Shown here: in pieces, positions 17,501-24,638 of the stretch
How the letters are laid out: every line of letters starts with the position of its first letter
Numbering within the stretch: position 1 is the first letter of the stretch
Source: Flavobacteriales bacterium UBA1531
GTDB taxonomy: Bacteria; Bacteroidota; Bacteroidia; Flavobacteriales_D; Sanyastnellaceae
DNA: 38,743 nucleotides
NCBI GenBank assembly: GCA_002323795.1
Contig: DCPZ01000092.1
Span: 20,607-59,349, forward strand
Direction of reading: 5' to 3'
The notes under the pieces: model-generated
Databases searched by the model: none
What the model saw: the letters and a program-made list of their open reading frames with translations, nothing else
What the model was told of the DNA's origin: nothing
Translations under genes and position numbers: made by a program

Positions 17501-18214
17501 GGTTCAACGGACATCAATTGGGAAGTGGCCGATGGAAGTTCCTATGATGGAACAGAAATATGCATGGACTACACGGATCCTTTCGGTTGCGAAACCAATA
17601 CCATTTGCACCTATTTGTACATCGGATTACCACCGACGATTGATGCGGAGCCGATCCTTGAAGATGGAGACTTTTTGACGCTGTGTCCCGAGGTCGAATA
17701 TGATTTCGATTTGAGCGCACAAACGTGGGACGGGACGTCCTACCAAGACGGAGCAGGAGAGTATGAGTGGTGGGTTGAATGCCCGGACACTACGATTTAC
17801 TTCGGCGATCCTCAAGACGCCATGACGGTAGTGAGTTCAATGTTGAATCAAAACTGTTGGGAGTATGGGATCACACTGGTCGGTTCGGCGATAAATCCTT
17901 GCGCAGTGGCTGGTATTCGCCAGGAATGGGAGGTGCTTGTTGACTATTGTGAACTTACCATTCCGAATGTATTCACTCCTGATTACGGAGATGACCTGAA
18001 TGAAAGTTTCTACATTACAGGATTGGAAGTCTACGATGATGTTTACATGCGCATATACGATCGCTGGGGCCAAGTCGTCTACACAAGCAATGCGTATGAC
18101 AACGATGACGCATGGAGACCAAACAATGACGAGACGGGTACTTATTGGTACACGATGTACTTGCCACAGAACGGAAGGGAGTACAAAGGCGCAGTGACAA
18201 TTCTTCGCGACTGA
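14576..18214 (+). CDS. Secreted nidogen-like protein with T9SS type B (CHU_C) sorting domain
   Basis: A 1,212-residue extracellular protein. Residues 1-20 (MKQFCFVLASLLVSISSFGQ) form a signal peptide. Residues about 145-325 resemble a nidogen (NIDO) extracellular domain: SFFLNSKGSVSFGGY, the QIAGFWADSDY segment near residue 198, GEIYYKVTQEEVYINF and a later SGGCCG cysteine cluster. Immunoglobulin/PKD-like, Cys-containing modules follow (for example ITASGAFDEIVWSNGVVGN). Residues 1126-1212 form a gliding motility-associated C-terminal domain (TIPNVFTPDYGDDLNESF, MRIYDRWGQVVY, GTYWYTMYLPQNGREYKGAV), the type B signal for type IX secretion. It is very acidic, as usual for marine surface proteins. 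Likely an adhesin or matrix protein; the function is inferred from architecture only. radA follows after 24 bases. Confidence 0.9.
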   Translation: MKQFCFVLASLLVSISSFGQNLTNDRLDFSTGSEAYQQPSMTTAEDILDRYGSFKGAVLNMTRDEHIVLRAWEGFDKDAARKILKDRKDQWKLDHADEIEARKQARMQQTDGCDCWVEPDGSYITVDGAASDNAYSGAAEYVDFSTPAIQLPFEFELYGIVYDSFFLNSKGSVSFGGYTIDWTPEEFPVTTDEVAQIAGFWADSDYTTSGEIYYKVTQEEVYINFVDVGYYNDNTDLLNSYQIVITSDDSGALPDGANTQMCYLDMNWAHGDVGGSGGCCGTSPATVGMDAAPDFGPYLQFGRFNTLDDTYNGPQGTGDGNDDGVNWLDYRIFNMDASEDSENINPFPTGSLGCDTLILCLGNTFDINMSFLGPEPNQTISVETNDLAGWDYDLTDGETANITGLFTALPENVGTNVINITATDDGTPTGVTELTVIIEVLNIELPELVIEGNSAICAGGEVEITASGAFDEIVWSNGVVGNTNTYTFGGTFFVTGYLDQCTQVEEFYVDQSPYFLPDVEVDPPSVCPGQTTVAIVDSLEQLGYDIYEWEGDWNGLGGEVVGTIGEAGAELTAGVFRLLVTDDEGCQGQRVFIIETVGSYIPDATIEPYCDGIPNEVTFDGGYSSPEEGTFYVYLSSNEDSGWGGSYLELIINGTDSYILTSSASFTQFDFDIAAGDDMELIFYDDANIDSDVLSVTVYNCGYENGIELNDLAPGTILTAAADCEASPAIGEWNCLSGPEPWSFSNPNEYDTDFFPTGYGLYEICFTEETCEQDYCYDVEITEEPSITLSTANDVLCNGEATTVFADVVDIGGTAGLNWSAPGDDDVFENDFSFSNPTTYNASVVITNGCGTANASIPLYSQYTPEPELEDESLCDGGEVYLDPTSPDTPDLEFEWFIDGDLIPGEIAEEYTAVSTGEFCVEVSNQCGQGEACALITIVGEIPPPLDSTAVDCAGEGIAVVAPDLPSGYTVEWPDGSTDINWEVADGSSYDGTEICMDYTDPFGCETNTICTYLYIGLPPTIDAEPILEDGDFLTLCPEVEYDFDLSAQTWDGTSYQDGAGEYEWWVECPDTTIYFGDPQDAMTVVSSMLNQNCWEYGITLVGSAINPCAVAGIRQEWEVLVDYCELTIPNVFTPDYGDDLNESFYITGLEVYDDVYMRIYDRWGQVVYTSNAYDNDDAWRPNNDETGTYWYTMYLPQNGREYKGAVTILRD

Positions 18215-18238
18215 TTTCAAGGACTGAATTCTACGAAA

Positions 18239-19621
18239 TTGGCCAAGTCAAAGACGCATTACGTCTGCACATCTTGCGGGCATGAATCCTTGCAATGGGT
18301 GGGTCAATGTCCGGGATGTAAGGCTTGGAACACACTCGAGGCGTTTACAGTAAAAGCGGCCTCGCCTGCTCAACGAGCCGGACAATCTGCGGGTAAGGGG
18401 CTTCAACCGGTGCAAGCCAAACCACTTGCGGATGTCAGGGTCATGGAAATGGATCGGATGTCCACTGGCGATCCAGAATTGGATCGTGTATTGGGTAAAG
18501 GAGTGGTGCCAGGGGCGGTCGTTTTATTGGGAGGAGAACCGGGAATTGGCAAGTCGACATTGATGCTTCAGTCGGTGTTGGCCATGGCCAAAAAGACGAA
18601 ACGCATTTTGTATGTAGCGGGTGAAGAAAGCCCGGAGCAGGTTCGCATGCGGGCAGAAAGACTCGGTGAAGTCTCTCCCGCACTTTATGTATTTCCTGAA
18701 ACAGACGCACAAGCAGTATTGAGGGAATTGGAGGCCAATCGGCCGAGTGTTGTCATCATTGACTCCATTCAAACCATGTTCCTTCCTGAAGTTGAATCGG
18801 CTCCAGGATCGGTTTCTCAAATTAGAGAGACAGCGGGCGCTCTTACGCGGTTTGCGAAGCAGCACCATGTCCCTGTTTTTTTCATTGGTCACATCACAAA
18901 GGAGGGCTCGCTTGCTGGGCCAAAAGTGCTTGAGCACATGGTTGATGTGGTGCTTCAGTTTGAAGGAGAAAGGCATCATGCTTATCGCATGCTGCGCGCC
19001 GCTAAAAACCGTTTTGGCACTACGGCAGAATTGGGCTTGTATGAGATGCGCGGATCGGGATTAATTCCTGTGGATCATCCTTCAAATGCCTTATTGGGCC
19101 AGAGCTCAGACGAGGATGCTTTGAGCGGAACTGCCATTTCAGCAGCCATGGAGGGTGCTCGACCGATGCTGGTGGAAGTTCAGTCCTTGGTCAGTTCTGC
19201 CGTGTACGGTACGCCACAAAGATCAGGAACAGGCTTTGATTTGCGTCGGCTTAATATGTTGCTTGCGGTTCTTGAAAAACGATGCGGTTTCAAACTGGGC
19301 ACGCAAGATGTTTTTCTCAACATGGCGGGCGGGCTTCGCATTCAGGATCCGGCTTTGGATCTTGCGGTGGTAGCGGCCATTTTGAGCAGTGTGCTGGATG
19401 TGCCGCTGCCATATGGAACAGTGTTCGCTGGAGAAGTAGGGCTAACCGGTGAGATTCGTCCTGTTCCAAGGATGAATCAACGCATGGCAGAGGCATCGCG
19501 ATTGGGGATGAGGCGGATGTTCTACAGCGGACACGCTCGCAATTTAGAGACTCCAAAAACAGGGAACATGGAGCTCATTGGAATTCGACAAGTCAGCGAC
19601 TTGCACGGAAAACTGTTTTAG
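18239..19621 (+). CDS. radA: DNA repair protein RadA (Sms), TTG start
   Basis: RadA is a RecA-like helicase that promotes branch migration in homologous recombination. The 460-residue product has a four-Cys zinc finger (Cys10, Cys13, Cys24, Cys27), Walker A GGEPGIGKSTLM, the RadA-specific KNRFG motif (AAKNRFGTT) and a C-terminal Lon-protease-like domain (LNMAGGLRIQDPALDLAVVA). The start is TTG at 18239: it gives MAKSKTHYVCTSCGHE, matching family N termini, and no in-frame ATG exists before the zinc finger. An AGGA stretch lies about 13 bases upstream. It converges on rsmI with 15 bases between stops. Confidence 0.95.
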   Translation: MAKSKTHYVCTSCGHESLQWVGQCPGCKAWNTLEAFTVKAASPAQRAGQSAGKGLQPVQAKPLADVRVMEMDRMSTGDPELDRVLGKGVVPGAVVLLGGEPGIGKSTLMLQSVLAMAKKTKRILYVAGEESPEQVRMRAERLGEVSPALYVFPETDAQAVLRELEANRPSVVIIDSIQTMFLPEVESAPGSVSQIRETAGALTRFAKQHHVPVFFIGHITKEGSLAGPKVLEHMVDVVLQFEGERHHAYRMLRAAKNRFGTTAELGLYEMRGSGLIPVDHPSNALLGQSSDEDALSGTAISAAMEGARPMLVEVQSLVSSAVYGTPQRSGTGFDLRRLNMLLAVLEKRCGFKLGTQDVFLNMAGGLRIQDPALDLAVVAAILSSVLDVPLPYGTVFAGEVGLTGEIRPVPRMNQRMAEASRLGMRRMFYSGHARNLETPKTGNMELIGIRQVSDLHGKLF

Positions 19622-19636
19622 TCGCTGAACTTTCCA

Positions 19637-20329
19637 TTACTTCTTTCCAGCAACGATGACCACAAATTCTCCACGAGGTTCGTGCGAGCGAAAATGTTGC
19701 ATCAGCGCTTGAGGTGTGCCTCTCAAAGTTTGTTCGTGCAGCTTACTGATTTCGCGGGAGCATGAGACGGCACGATTTGATCCGCAGTGAGCTTCAATTT
19801 CTTCCAGGAGTTTCATGATGCGGTGAGGTGATTCGTAGAAGACCACGGTGCGCTCTTCATCTGCAAGTGCGGTTAATCGTTTTTGACGCCCTTTCTTGTG
19901 TGGTAGAAAGCCTTCGAAAACAAAGCGATCGCAAGGAATCCCGGACACCACCAATGCGGGCACGAACGCTGTGGGACCGGGGAGGCAAATGACTGGAACA
20001 TTGTTTTCGACGCAGGCACGCACCAATAAAAAAGCCGGATCAGAGATGCCAGGCGTTCCAGCATCTGAGCAGACTCCCAATGTTTGTCCCGCTTGCAATG
20101 CACTGATCCATCCCGGGATCCCCCGATGCTCGTTGTGTTGATGATGCGCCTTCAAGGGCGTTTCGATTCCAAAATGCCTCATCAATTTGCCCGTATTGCG
20201 TGTATCCTCAGCGAGGATGTAGTCTACACGCTTCAGTGTTTCAATCGATCGCGGCGCGAAGTCGAGTAGATTCCCAATGGGCGTTGGCACGAGGTAAACA
20301 GCGCCGTTTTGCATTTCAAAATCTGACAT
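19637..20329 (-). CDS. rsmI: 16S rRNA (cytidine1402-2'-O)-methyltransferase
   Basis: RsmI methylates the ribose of C1402 in the decoding centre of 16S rRNA. The 230-residue product has the tetrapyrrole-methylase fold signature VYLVPTPIGNL, the AEDTRNTGKLMRHF segment, the SAM-binding CSDAGTPGISDP loop and LPGPTAFVPALVVSG. The ATG at 20329 is selected; a TTG at 20335 and an internal ATG at 20314 are alternatives. It begins two bases after the stop of the conserved hypothetical gene upstream, so the two are almost certainly co-translated. Confidence 0.95.
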   Translation of the reverse strand: MSDFEMQNGAVYLVPTPIGNLLDFAPRSIETLKRVDYILAEDTRNTGKLMRHFGIETPLKAHHQHNEHRGIPGWISALQAGQTLGVCSDAGTPGISDPAFLLVRACVENNVPVICLPGPTAFVPALVVSGIPCDRFVFEGFLPHKKGRQKRLTALADEERTVVFYESPHRIMKLLEEIEAHCGSNRAVSCSREISKLHEQTLRGTPQALMQHFRSHEPRGEFVVIVAGKK

Positions 20330-20331
20330 GA

Positions 20332-20889
20332 TCAAGCAAATAAACGGCGAACACGTTGCAAGAAATCAAAGGCTGCACCTTCTTCATTGTCCCAATCGAC
20401 GGTTTGACTGACTCGTTGATTGAGGTGTTCCATTGCACTGGGATAAGAGCTCATCTGTTCCAATTCGCTGCAAAGTGTTAGAAGGGCTTTGACATCTCCA
20501 TCGCACAAATCTCCGGCAAATCGAACGCGGTCATTGATGCTCAATGTATTTTGAATGGAAGCAATGCGCTGGTCGCTCAAAGCTTCTGCAATGCTTTTTC
20601 CTGCCTCTGCCTCCGTTCCAATCTCTGGATCTGGAATTTGCTTGATTTCACTTTCGGGAGGCACTTGAGCCGCAACCTCAACGGTAACTTGAGGCTTGGG
20701 CTCAGGATGTATTTCCAGGGGCTCGGGTGCTGCCGGTTCGGCGATTGCATGCTCTGCGAGTGTCAACGCTTCGAGTGCGCAGTGCAGTTGATTGCGCAAG
20801 TGCTTCCACGCATCAGGATTGGCAGGTTTGCGCAACAAGGCTTCCTTTGCAGCATCGATGTGGTTGAGGGCTTTTGTACGGAAATTCAT
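20332..20889 (-). CDS. Conserved hypothetical protein, Bacteroidota type
   Basis: A 185-residue soluble protein without signal peptide or membrane segment. It has three parts: an N-terminal helical region (1-50, with NPDAWKHLRNQLHCALEAL), a Pro/Glu-rich linker (51-97) and a compact C-terminal domain (98-185). The C-terminal domain contains SINDRVRFAGDLCDGD, LEQMSSYPSAMEHL and a final VDWDNEEGAAFDFLQRVRRL. I recall this C-terminal domain as a recurrent uncharacterised Bacteroidota domain, but no function is known to me. The ATG at 20889 is five bases from a perfect TAATTTTG box; the longer upstream frame overlaps the AsmA-like gene and is not plausible. It lies between the AsmA-like gene (16 bases upstream) and rsmI (two bases downstream). 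Confidence 0.85.
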   Translation of the reverse strand: MNFRTKALNHIDAAKEALLRKPANPDAWKHLRNQLHCALEALTLAEHAIAEPAAPEPLEIHPEPKPQVTVEVAAQVPPESEIKQIPDPEIGTEAEAGKSIAEALSDQRIASIQNTLSINDRVRFAGDLCDGDVKALLTLCSELEQMSSYPSAMEHLNQRVSQTVDWDNEEGAAFDFLQRVRRLFA

Positions 20890-20894
20890 GGGCG

Positions 20895-20902
20895 CAAAAT
20901 TA
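20895..20902 (-). promoter_or_regulatory. Promoter -7 box for the conserved hypothetical gene and rsmI
   Basis: On the minus strand this reads TAATTTTG, a perfect TAnnTTTG match, five bases before the ATG at 20889. It sits in the 16-base gap after the AsmA-like gene. No TTG is found 17-20 bases upstream. If active, it lets rsmI be transcribed independently of the AsmA-like gene. Confidence 0.5.
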
Positions 20903-20905
20903 GGG

Positions 20906-23257
20906 TCAGTTTGAGGATCGTCGGAACAAGGTTTTGAGCAGTTCTTTTTCCCGCTGGAGATTTTCCCGACGGTGATCTTTTTGAGCATCGCGATCCCAAC
21001 TGTACACGGGCTCGTCCAGCGTACCTTCCATGGCAATGAAAAAGCGTTGACCAAGACCGTCATCTTCAATGACCCCGAATTCATCGTTTCGGCTATTGCG
21101 CAGGTCACGCATGGCAAAGCCTAGCGTGTAGTCCAAGCTTTCATCGAATCCATATGCGCCTTCCAATGAAATATTCATAGCTGAGGAACGGATGTCAAGC
21201 GAAGGGAGTTGAACGGATTCTTTGGAGATGTAGACGGCGGATTCGAGACTTTCAAGTTCCACGTAGCGAAGGCGACTTCGCAAATCATCAGGGTCTACGA
21301 GCGGCGCCATCATGCGATTTTCTTTCAAGTAATCGGCGATGTCATCAAAGGCCTCAAGGTTCTTCAAGGTGCCACCTGCAATGGAAACCGTTCCCAGCAC
21401 GTCAAGAGTTTGCGGCTGCCATCGTAGGTTTTTGGGCCATTCGAATTGAATCGAACCGGACGCGTCAAATGTTCCGGTGAGATGTTCGGCGCGGAGGGTT
21501 TTTTGGTCGAAGTCTTCAAAGGCAAAAAACAGTTCATGCAAATCGCATCCCGAAAAGGTGGGGTGGGCCACGACAATCGCTTGCTCGGGAGATTGAAACT
21601 CAATGGAAGCGTCTCCCACCATTGTGCCACTTAAAGTGGTTGCGGAGAAACGTTTAACGTTCCAACGTTCTGGAGTCAGTTGACTGCTGAACCCAACGTT
21701 TTCTATGGCCCAAAGGCCATATTGCAGTCGATCGATACTCGCTTGAATGGTCAGGTCCGATCCGCCTGGAAGTTGCAAGTCTTCGAGGTTGAGGGAGGAA
21801 TCAGAACGACTTTCAGTGGCGGCAAATGTCCAGTGGTCAGTTTCAACATTGCATTCCAAGCGCATTGTTTGTTCGCGCAATTGCTCTAAGGGCTCAGGAA
21901 ATGTAAGTGAACCTGTAATTCTGGACGCATCCCATTGAGCAGTCCAATTCTCGGTAAAGAGTCGATCGTCATTGATTTCGCCTTTGCCGTCGAAACCCCA
22001 AGGGATACCGTTAGCGACTCCAAGCCAATCCGCAGCCTTCCAATCGGCATCGACGCTCCAAGTGTTGTTTTCCATTGCAGCAATGGTTCCTGTCCATGAA
22101 GTTGTTCCGTTCTGAGGGCGTTTGCCCGTCCATTGGAGTGGTGAGGGCATGGCGTTCCAGGCGTTCCAGTCGATCTCGCCCGTTCCTTTTGCGATGAATG
22201 TGCCTCGGTTGAGTAGAAAATCATGGACAGCTCCGTGCCATTGAATTCCTTTCGTTGCCATGCTCAAAGCGGGGAGATCGGCACGCCACATGTTGTTTTC
22301 GTATTTCAACCACAATTTACCGCTCGCATTCAAATCCAGTTCAAACGGTGGGTCACCTGCGAACGGAACGCGCCACTGGCTCGGATCAATTTGCCAGTTG
22401 GACTTAAACGTTCCGTCTTCCCAGAACCACTTTCCATTGACCACGGCATCAGACTTCATTTCATTCCAAGGGCTCGGGAGCTCTATCAGGGTCAGCACTT
22501 CACGAAAAGACAAGTTTTTGGCTTCACCCTCAATGTTCCACTTGGACTCTTGGTGCGTCATTTTCGTGGTCCAAGAAGCTCCAATCCAGTCTGCATTGTC
22601 GACTGAAACCCCCAATTGTTCGGTTTCGGCATTATACGTGCATGCGGCTTCCCATGTCAACGGCAAATCGGTGCTCCAGTCGGCAGAAGTGAATGCATTG
22701 ATTTGACCGTGACCTGTTGCGCTCAATATTTCATCCGACCAAGCTAGCGAAGCCATTGCCTCTTCAATGGTTATTTGTCGGTCGTCGAGGGTCAACACGG
22801 TGGACTTGACAGTCAGGTCATCAATGGCAAATAGGGAAGTGGAAAGAGAGTCTTCGGAAGGTTTCCAAACATCCGTGTTCCACTGTCCTTGACGATTTGG
22901 GACAAGGTTTATTTCAGCGTTTTCCAGGCGAAGGGCTTGCAATTCATATTGCCCTTGAATCAACTTTAAAGCATTGCACTCAAGTGCTAGCTGGTGCGTT
23001 TTTAGTAAGGTGTCAGAATGAATGCCCGAACCGAGGATGTACATGTTTTCAAGGATGAGGGAAACACGCGGAAAAGAAGACCAGATATCGAGGTGAATGG
23101 ATTCAATGTGAGCATTCGTTTTCAATCGTTCAGACAAAGCAATGAGAACAGCTGCTTCTGCTTTGTCTTCATTTTGGAATAACCAAATGGCACCGCCTCC
23201 AATGGCCAATGCGCTGGCAATGAGCAGGAGGAGGGCGAAGGTTTTCAATTTATGCAT
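20906..23257 (-). CDS. AsmA-like family protein
   Basis: A 783-residue protein with one N-terminal membrane anchor (about residues 4-27, KTFALLLLIASALAIGGGAI) and a long, repetitive beta-rich body. The first segment (IHLDIWSSFPRVSLILENMY, LRLENAEINLVPNRQGQWNTDVW) is typical of the AsmA N-terminal region. The C-terminal 150 residues (GTFDASGSIQFEW, LGTVSIAGGTLKNLEAF, LEGAYGFDESLDYTLGFAMR) resemble the AsmA C-terminal domain. AsmA, TamB and YhdP relatives are thought to bridge inner and outer membranes for lipid transport. The ATG at 23257 puts the anchor at the N terminus. It is divergent from the SOD gene. Confidence 0.85.
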   Translation of the reverse strand: MHKLKTFALLLLIASALAIGGGAIWLFQNEDKAEAAVLIALSERLKTNAHIESIHLDIWSSFPRVSLILENMYILGSGIHSDTLLKTHQLALECNALKLIQGQYELQALRLENAEINLVPNRQGQWNTDVWKPSEDSLSTSLFAIDDLTVKSTVLTLDDRQITIEEAMASLAWSDEILSATGHGQINAFTSADWSTDLPLTWEAACTYNAETEQLGVSVDNADWIGASWTTKMTHQESKWNIEGEAKNLSFREVLTLIELPSPWNEMKSDAVVNGKWFWEDGTFKSNWQIDPSQWRVPFAGDPPFELDLNASGKLWLKYENNMWRADLPALSMATKGIQWHGAVHDFLLNRGTFIAKGTGEIDWNAWNAMPSPLQWTGKRPQNGTTSWTGTIAAMENNTWSVDADWKAADWLGVANGIPWGFDGKGEINDDRLFTENWTAQWDASRITGSLTFPEPLEQLREQTMRLECNVETDHWTFAATESRSDSSLNLEDLQLPGGSDLTIQASIDRLQYGLWAIENVGFSSQLTPERWNVKRFSATTLSGTMVGDASIEFQSPEQAIVVAHPTFSGCDLHELFFAFEDFDQKTLRAEHLTGTFDASGSIQFEWPKNLRWQPQTLDVLGTVSIAGGTLKNLEAFDDIADYLKENRMMAPLVDPDDLRSRLRYVELESLESAVYISKESVQLPSLDIRSSAMNISLEGAYGFDESLDYTLGFAMRDLRNSRNDEFGVIEDDGLGQRFFIAMEGTLDEPVYSWDRDAQKDHRRENLQREKELLKTLFRRSSN

Positions 23258-23344
23258 GATGATTAGCCATTCGAAGCTACAGACTTGAACGATGCTTCGT
23301 GCACAAGCATTGCATGGGATGTACACACATTGCCGTGGAAGACG

Positions 23345-23352
23345 CATCTTTG
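23345..23352 (+). promoter_or_regulatory. Possible promoter -7 box for the SOD gene
   Basis: CATCTTTG differs from TAnnTTTG only in the first base and ends four bases before the ATG at 23357, the same spacing as at lysS. No well-placed TTG was found. Support comes mainly from the shared position and the recurrence of this variant upstream of ridA and ftsX. Confidence 0.4.
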
Positions 23353-23356
23353 CAAT

Positions 23357-24097
23357 ATGAAAAAGCGCACATTCATAAAATTGGCAGGCACGGTGGGTGC
23401 TGGAATGATGATTGCGCCTTTGGCGAGCTGTGGCGGTAAAAATTCCGCAGATGCACCGAAGGTGAAGGGAAGCAGGCCGCAGCCATTCTTATTTGAACAG
23501 GAGCCGTTGGGGTATGATTTTGCGGCCTTGTCGCCGGCCATCGATCCAATTACCATGGAGATTCATTACGGCAAGCATCATGCCGGATATGTTACCAAGT
23601 TGAATCGTGCCCTGCATTCTGTCCAAGGCATGGAGGAAGAGGTCTCTTTGGTTGAGTTGCTCAAAGGATTAAAGCCAGGCGATACTGCCTTGCGCAACAA
23701 TGGCGGCGGCCATTACAATCACACGTTGTATTGGCGCACACTTGCGCCAGGCGGAGCGCCGTCACCAGAAGGTGATTTGAAAAAAGAACTGGCAGATACT
23801 TTTGGTTCTTTGGATGCTTTCGAAAAGGAATTTGCAACTGCAGCCGCAACACGATTTGGTTCAGGATGGGCTTGGCTCATGCGCGATAGCAGTGGTGCCT
23901 TGAGCGTGACGAGCACTCCAAACCAAGACAATCCGTTGATGAATGGAATAGTGGAATCAGCAGGAACCCCGCTCCTGGGCATTGACGTCTGGGAACACGC
24001 TTACTACTTGAATTATCAGAACAATCGCAAAGCGTATATCTCAGCGTTTATGGAACGCATCAATTGGGATGTCGTAGCGGCAAACGATCAGGCTTGA
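23357..24097 (+). CDS. Exported Mn/Fe superoxide dismutase (predicted lipoprotein)
   Basis: The enzyme dismutates superoxide to peroxide and oxygen. The 246-residue product has the four metal ligands His70 (MEIHYGKHH), His122 (GGGHYNHTLYW), Asp210 and His214 (GIDVWEHAYYL). The GGGHYNH context and Gln190 in PNQDNPLM fit the Mn type, although metal use in this family cannot be read reliably from sequence. Unlike most bacterial SODs it starts with a signal peptide MKKRTFIKLAGTVGAGMMIA and a canonical lipobox LASC (Cys25), so it should be a lipoprotein outside the cytoplasm. The KKRTFIK charge pattern hints at Tat export, useful for a metalloprotein, but lacks the twin Arg. The ATG at 23357 is chosen because it starts the signal peptide. 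Confidence 0.92.
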   Translation: MKKRTFIKLAGTVGAGMMIAPLASCGGKNSADAPKVKGSRPQPFLFEQEPLGYDFAALSPAIDPITMEIHYGKHHAGYVTKLNRALHSVQGMEEEVSLVELLKGLKPGDTALRNNGGGHYNHTLYWRTLAPGGAPSPEGDLKKELADTFGSLDAFEKEFATAAATRFGSGWAWLMRDSSGALSVTSTPNQDNPLMNGIVESAGTPLLGIDVWEHAYYLNYQNNRKAYISAFMERINWDVVAANDQA

Positions 24098-24111
24098 ACG
24101 AATTGGTTGGC

Positions 24112-24636
24112 TCAGTCTTTGCGAGTGAGGGTGTTGGACAACGTGATCCCACCTTTCATAAGCAGTTGTCGGAAAGCCAAATTATCCTCAGGCTTCAGAA
24201 TATAGGTTTCCTTGTCCAAGGGATTTTCAGAACGTGCTTCGAATGAGCCGCTGAGGACTTCGCTCCAGACGGTCATAGCATCTGTTGTGGCATCGAATTG
24301 GTACACTTTAATTTCATCCTTCCGCCGCCTCGCAAGGACGATTTGGTATTGCCCATTGTCGCCAATTTGGTTGACAACAAGATAACCATGAAAACGCCGA
24401 AGCAGTACATCGTTTCCAATCACCATCGAGTCTGCCGGAGAGTTCAGATCATAAAATGATGTTGGGTTGATGGTCAGCGTTAGATTTTCACCATCTGACC
24501 AAGTTCCTTGCCATTTATTTGGGAAATCCGTCAGGTTTTTCCTTCGCATTGGCATCGGTTCTTCGAACGTCACATTGGAGCAGCCTGTCCAGAGGAAGGC
24601 ACCCATGAAAAGAAAAAGTAAAACACGAAAGTTCAT
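24112..24636 (-). CDS. Small predicted lipoprotein, function unknown
   Basis: A 174-residue protein with a signal peptide ending in a lipobox-like WTGC (Cys19 of MNFRVLLFLFMGAFLWTGCS). The mature part contains FPNKWQGTWSDGENLTLTIN, repeated beta-strand-like segments and a GQYQIVLARRRKDEIKVYQF stretch, which suggests a small lipocalin-like or beta-barrel fold. No named family was recognised. The ATG at 24636 is chosen because it starts the signal peptide; the longer frame overlaps uppP in antisense register. It starts two bases after the uppP stop and so belongs to the ftsX-DUF3098-uppP operon. Its stop is 14 bases from that of the converging SOD gene. Confidence 0.82.
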   Translation of the reverse strand: MNFRVLLFLFMGAFLWTGCSNVTFEEPMPMRRKNLTDFPNKWQGTWSDGENLTLTINPTSFYDLNSPADSMVIGNDVLLRRFHGYLVVNQIGDNGQYQIVLARRRKDEIKVYQFDATTDAMTVWSEVLSGSFEARSENPLDKETYILKPEDNLAFRQLLMKGGITLSNTLTRKD

Positions 24637-24638
24637 AT

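Noticed and set aside
22223..22706. Two overlapping plus-strand frames of 127 and 148 residues
   Set aside because: Both are antisense to the AsmA-like gene, overlap each other, and have compositions typical of chance frames.
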